This document shows positions 30,343 through 32,865 of a stretch of 32,865 nt of DNA, piece by piece. The stretch's first letter is position 1; the number at the start of each line of letters is the position of its first letter. Under the pieces are notes generated by a model. It made no database searches. It had not been told where the DNA came from and was given only the letters and a program-made list of their open reading frames with translations. The stretch spans positions 1 through 32,865 of the forward strand of contig JAZNBA010000096.1 of the NCBI GenBank assembly GCA_045586785.1, given 5' to 3'. A program made the position numbers and the translations under genes. This DNA comes from UMGS1002 sp045586785 (GTDB taxonomy: Bacteria; Bacillota; Clostridia; Oscillospirales; CAG-272).

Positions 30343-30371
30343 TTGACTTTTAAGTGATTATATACTATAAT
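30343..30371 (+). promoter_or_regulatory. Promoter of the MATE transporter gene
   Basis: TTGACT (30343-30348), 17 bases, TATAAT (30366-30371). Confidence 0.82.
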
Positions 30372-30411
30372 ACATGGGTATGTGATTTTCAATGTGAGAT
30401 AAGGAGCTTGA

Positions 30412-31791
30412 ATGAAGACAAAGACAGAAGAGATGTATGCCACGATGAAGCCGTGGCGGTTATTTTTTGTTGTAGCGCTTCCCGGTATGATAAGTATGTT
30501 CGCAATGTCGATATCCAGTATCGTGGAAGGAATATTTATAGGACAGATACTGGGCGAGGGGGCGTTTGCGGCGATCAATATTGCCATGCCGCTGGTTATG
30601 ATCAATTTTTCCCTTGCCGACCTTATCGGTGTCGGTGCGTCGGCGCCTATTTCCATTGCGCTGGGCAAGGACGATCATAAGACCGCAAACAATGTGTTTA
30701 CCTGTTCCGTGCTTATGATATTTTGCGTGTCAATATTTATGGGATGCGTTATGTTTTTCGCGGCAGAGCCGTTGTCCCGTCTGATGGGCGCGGAGGGAGA
30801 ACTGCTTGATACGGCAGTCAGATATTTGCGCACCGCCGCGCTGTGCAGTCCTCTTGCGGCTATATTTTTTGCCATGGACAACTATCTTCGCATAAGCGGA
30901 TTTGTCAAGACCAGCATGGTCATCAATATCGGCTGTAACCTGCTGACCATAGGACTTCTGACTTTTTTCCTGCTTGTCTGCGATATGGATGTTGTGGGCT
31001 CGGCGCTGGCTACCTCGCTGGCAATGTGCGCCTGCGCGATCGTTGCAATGATACCGTTCGTGGCGAAAAAGGCGCTTCTCAAATTTGTTAAGCCAAAATT
31101 CAGCTTTGCTATGATAAAACAGATCGCCGCTTGCGGCTCGCCTGTGTTTCTTAATAACGTGTCGGGACGTATTACCTCCATATTTATGAATATTTCGCTG
31201 ATGACGCTGGGCGAGGATATAATTGGCGTAGGCGGCGGACAAACAGCGGTTGCCGTGTATGCGGTGCTGATGTATTCAAGCGATCTGTGCTGGCCGCTTT
31301 TGTACGGTATTTCCGACGCGCTTTCTCCCGCGCTGGGCTATAACTGGGGCGCGAAAAATTATAAGAGAGTCAAAAGCATTGCAAAATGCGCGTATGTTGG
31401 TACAGCCATAGTGGGACTTGTTTCCACGTCCATACTGTTTTTGTTTCCGGGGACGGTCGCGTCCTGGTTCGTCAAGGCGGAGGATATAAAGCTGCTTGAA
31501 ATATCCACCAACGCTATTAAGCTGTTTTGCTTCGCGTATTTGTTCCGCTGGATAGGCGTGACCACACAAGGCTATTTCAGCGCTATTGAGAAGCCGTTGC
31601 AGGCAACGATCATGTCGGTTTGTACGGCGTTTGTATTTCCCACCGTGCTACTGGGCGCGCTGTGGGGCTTTGGTCTTGACGGAATATGGTTCAATTTCGT
31701 CGGCGTCAACGTGCTGACGTCAATTCTTTCGGTGTTCTTGTTGATACGTCTTATGAGGGAAATACGGAAAAAGGAAGGATCGGCACAATAA
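30412..31791 (+). CDS. MATE family multidrug/organic cation exporter
   Basis: This 459-residue membrane protein has about 12 hydrophobic segments in two homologous halves. AALPGMISMFAMSISSIVEG-like and GEGAFAAINIAMPLV segments in the first half, and YAVLMYSSDLCWPLLYGISD then LSPALGYNWGAKNYKRVK in the second, are typical of the MATE fold (DinF/NorM-like, Na+ or H+ antiporters). AAGGAG lies 7 bases before the ATG. The HAD hydrolase gene follows after 40 bases. Cargo cannot be deduced. Nothing suggests truncation; length equals the family norm. Confidence 0.9.
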   Translation: MKTKTEEMYATMKPWRLFFVVALPGMISMFAMSISSIVEGIFIGQILGEGAFAAINIAMPLVMINFSLADLIGVGASAPISIALGKDDHKTANNVFTCSVLMIFCVSIFMGCVMFFAAEPLSRLMGAEGELLDTAVRYLRTAALCSPLAAIFFAMDNYLRISGFVKTSMVINIGCNLLTIGLLTFFLLVCDMDVVGSALATSLAMCACAIVAMIPFVAKKALLKFVKPKFSFAMIKQIAACGSPVFLNNVSGRITSIFMNISLMTLGEDIIGVGGGQTAVAVYAVLMYSSDLCWPLLYGISDALSPALGYNWGAKNYKRVKSIAKCAYVGTAIVGLVSTSILFLFPGTVASWFVKAEDIKLLEISTNAIKLFCFAYLFRWIGVTTQGYFSAIEKPLQATIMSVCTAFVFPTVLLGALWGFGLDGIWFNFVGVNVLTSILSVFLLIRLMREIRKKEGSAQ

Positions 31792-31831
31792 ATTTCAGTA
31801 AGATAATCAATGACATGAAGGAAAATGTGTT

Positions 31832-32542
31832 ATGAATATTACAACGGTATTATTTGACCTTGACGGTACTCTGCTGCCTATGGATCAGGACGTGTTCGCC
31901 AAAGCATATATAGGCGGTCTCGGAAAGACAGCCGTGTCTCACGGTTACGACGCGAAAGCAATGATGGACGCGATCATGTCAGGCACTGCGGCTATGGTAA
32001 AAAACAACGGCAAAAAGACAAATGAGAATGTGTTCTGGGATGTGCTGGCAAGTGTTTTCGGCGAGTCCATACGCGATAACTATCATATGTACGATGAATT
32101 TTATCAAAACGATTTTCAAAAAATAAAGCATGTTTGCGGATTTGAGCCTCGCGCCAAGCATGTGATAGAATGTGTAAAGCAAAAGGGATTCCGTGCCGTG
32201 CTGGCGACAAACCCGCTTTTTCCGTCGGTGGCTACCGAAAGCCGCATAGGTTGGGCAGGTCTTGACGTAAGCGATTTCGAATTGTTTACCTGCTATGAAA
32301 ATTCACATTATTGCAAGCCGAATCCTGATTATTACCGTGAGATACTGTCAAAATCGGGGCTTGTGCCCGAGGAATGTCTGATGGTAGGCAACGATGTGGG
32401 AGAGGATATGATTGCATTCGGTCTCGGCATGAAGGTATTTTTGCTTACCGATTGTCTGATCAACAGAAAAAATGAGGATATTTCGGTATATCCTCACGGC
32501 GGTATCGATGAATTGATACAATATATAAATTCTTTGGATTGA
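31832..32542 (+). CDS. HAD-superfamily hydrolase (phosphoglycolate phosphatase-like)
   Basis: A 236-residue cytoplasmic phosphatase. Motif I is LFDLDGTLLPMD (Asp9, Asp11), motif II LATNP near residue 129, the motif III Lys probably in YCKPNPDYY, and motif IV MVGNDVGEDM. The helical cap between residues 20 and 95 puts it in HAD subfamily IA, with small phosphorylated metabolites as usual substrates. GAAGGA precedes the ATG; it is probably co-transcribed with the MATE gene. Ends just before a strong terminator. Confidence 0.88.
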   Translation: MNITTVLFDLDGTLLPMDQDVFAKAYIGGLGKTAVSHGYDAKAMMDAIMSGTAAMVKNNGKKTNENVFWDVLASVFGESIRDNYHMYDEFYQNDFQKIKHVCGFEPRAKHVIECVKQKGFRAVLATNPLFPSVATESRIGWAGLDVSDFELFTCYENSHYCKPNPDYYREILSKSGLVPEECLMVGNDVGEDMIAFGLGMKVFLLTDCLINRKNEDISVYPHGGIDELIQYINSLD

Positions 32543-32550
32543 CAGTGTAA

Positions 32551-32590
32551 AGCCCCCGACATAGCGGTTGCTATGTCGGAGGCTATTTTT
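32551..32590 (+). terminator. Terminator of the MATE-HAD operon
   Basis: Stem AGCC..CCGACATAGC with GCTATGTCGG..GGCT, loop GGTT and a following A-T5 tail. Confidence 0.88.
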
Positions 32591-32696
32591 AACTTCCTGC
32601 TGTTTTATCAGGCTATCTGCGTGATCACAAGATGCGCGGACACGGGGCGGGTTCCGCCAAGGTTTGCTCCATAGCAAGCAAAAAAATTCAAATCAG

Positions 32697-32725
32697 TTGA
32701 AAAGTTCACAAAGATATGTTATAAT
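32697..32725 (+). promoter_or_regulatory. Promoter of the truncated regulator gene
   Basis: TTGAAA (32697-32702), 17 bases, TATAAT (32720-32725). Confidence 0.75.
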
Positions 32726-32759
32726 AGTTAAAACAAGAACACGAAAGGACGGAGATATT

Positions 32760-32865
32760 ATGTCTTTACACGCCTTCTACGAACAATACTTTCCGTTCTG
32801 GAAAGCACTAAAGGAAGAAGATAAAAACTATTTGTGCGAAAACACAGCGGAAAAGCACTTTGACC
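32760..32865 (+). CDS. Crp/Fnr-like transcriptional regulator, N-terminal fragment
   Basis: ATG 32760 with AAGGACGGAGA upstream; 35 codons remain before the window ends. FPFWKALKEEDKNYLCENTAEKHF matches the start of clostridial Crp/Fnr regulators, in which this helix leads into the cyclic-nucleotide-binding beta barrel. The DNA-binding half lies outside the window, so the assignment rests on a short stretch. Confidence 0.6.
   Translation, partial: MSLHAFYEQYFPFWKALKEEDKNYLCENTAEKHFD

Overview
The window looks like part of the chromosome of an uncultured gut Clostridium-class Firmicute (Oscillospirales/Christensenellales-like). This is inferred from Gram-positive style lipoproteins, strong sigma-A promoters (TTGACA-N17-TATAAT type), AGGAGG ribosome sites, Thr/Pro-rich surface proteins, Pit/DUF47, DegV and RelA-type small alarmone synthetase genes, and intergenic hairpin repeats of a kind common in gut Clostridia. 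No rRNA, tRNA, CRISPR or phage gene was seen.

Layout. 2-229 is the 3' end of an aspartate aminotransferase whose protein looks Bacteroidales-like. 357-9558 (+) is a sugar/polyol and surface-protein region: medium-chain dehydrogenase, FAD oxidoreductase, sugar isomerase, orphan solute-binding lipoprotein, GLUG-type surface protein and a metallo-beta-lactamase-fold lipoprotein. 9570-11666 (-) holds a small alarmone synthetase with no canonical start codon, a REP-associated Y1 transposase (RAYT) and a HAD phosphatase. 11667-12281 is a non-coding block with an inverted REP pair and a MITE-like nested palindrome. 12282-14128 (-) is a Pit phosphate transporter with its DUF47 partner. 14524-18106 (+) holds DegV, a GPH-type MFS transporter, an alpha/beta hydrolase with Cys at the nucleophile elbow, and a TM2-like small membrane protein.

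18428-26328 (-) is the most interesting region. Seven tightly packed or overlapping genes encode an AMP-ligase/carrier fusion, a GPH/MFS transporter, two PlsC-type acyltransferases, a second AMP-ligase, a free acyl carrier protein and an LRAT-phosphopantetheinyl transferase fusion. They are preceded by a consensus promoter and a possible 15-codon leader ORF. No ketosynthase is present, so the operon looks built to activate, carry, transfer and move acyl groups rather than elongate them. The parts resemble an exploded and extended LplT-Aas lysophospholipid salvage system with its own carrier and carrier-activating enzyme.

26641-30213 (+) has two large secreted proteins, an SGNH esterase and a beta-propeller-like protein. 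With the GLUG protein they share Thr/Pro stalks and an almost identical C-terminal GGCGG-hydrophobic-basic tail, so they probably belong to one surface display class. 30412-32542 is a MATE exporter plus HAD hydrolase, and the window ends inside a Crp/Fnr-like regulator.

Two non-coding systems stand out. First, there are two arrays (3256-3419 and 18189-18407) in which short palindromes of unrelated sequence are strung together by a constant 7-base linker (GTGATAT and close variants). The second array is itself inverted about its middle. Second, there is a RAYT/REP system in which GTAG-plus-hairpin elements lie inside the RAYT coding sequence in frame and again about 1 kb away as an inverted pair.
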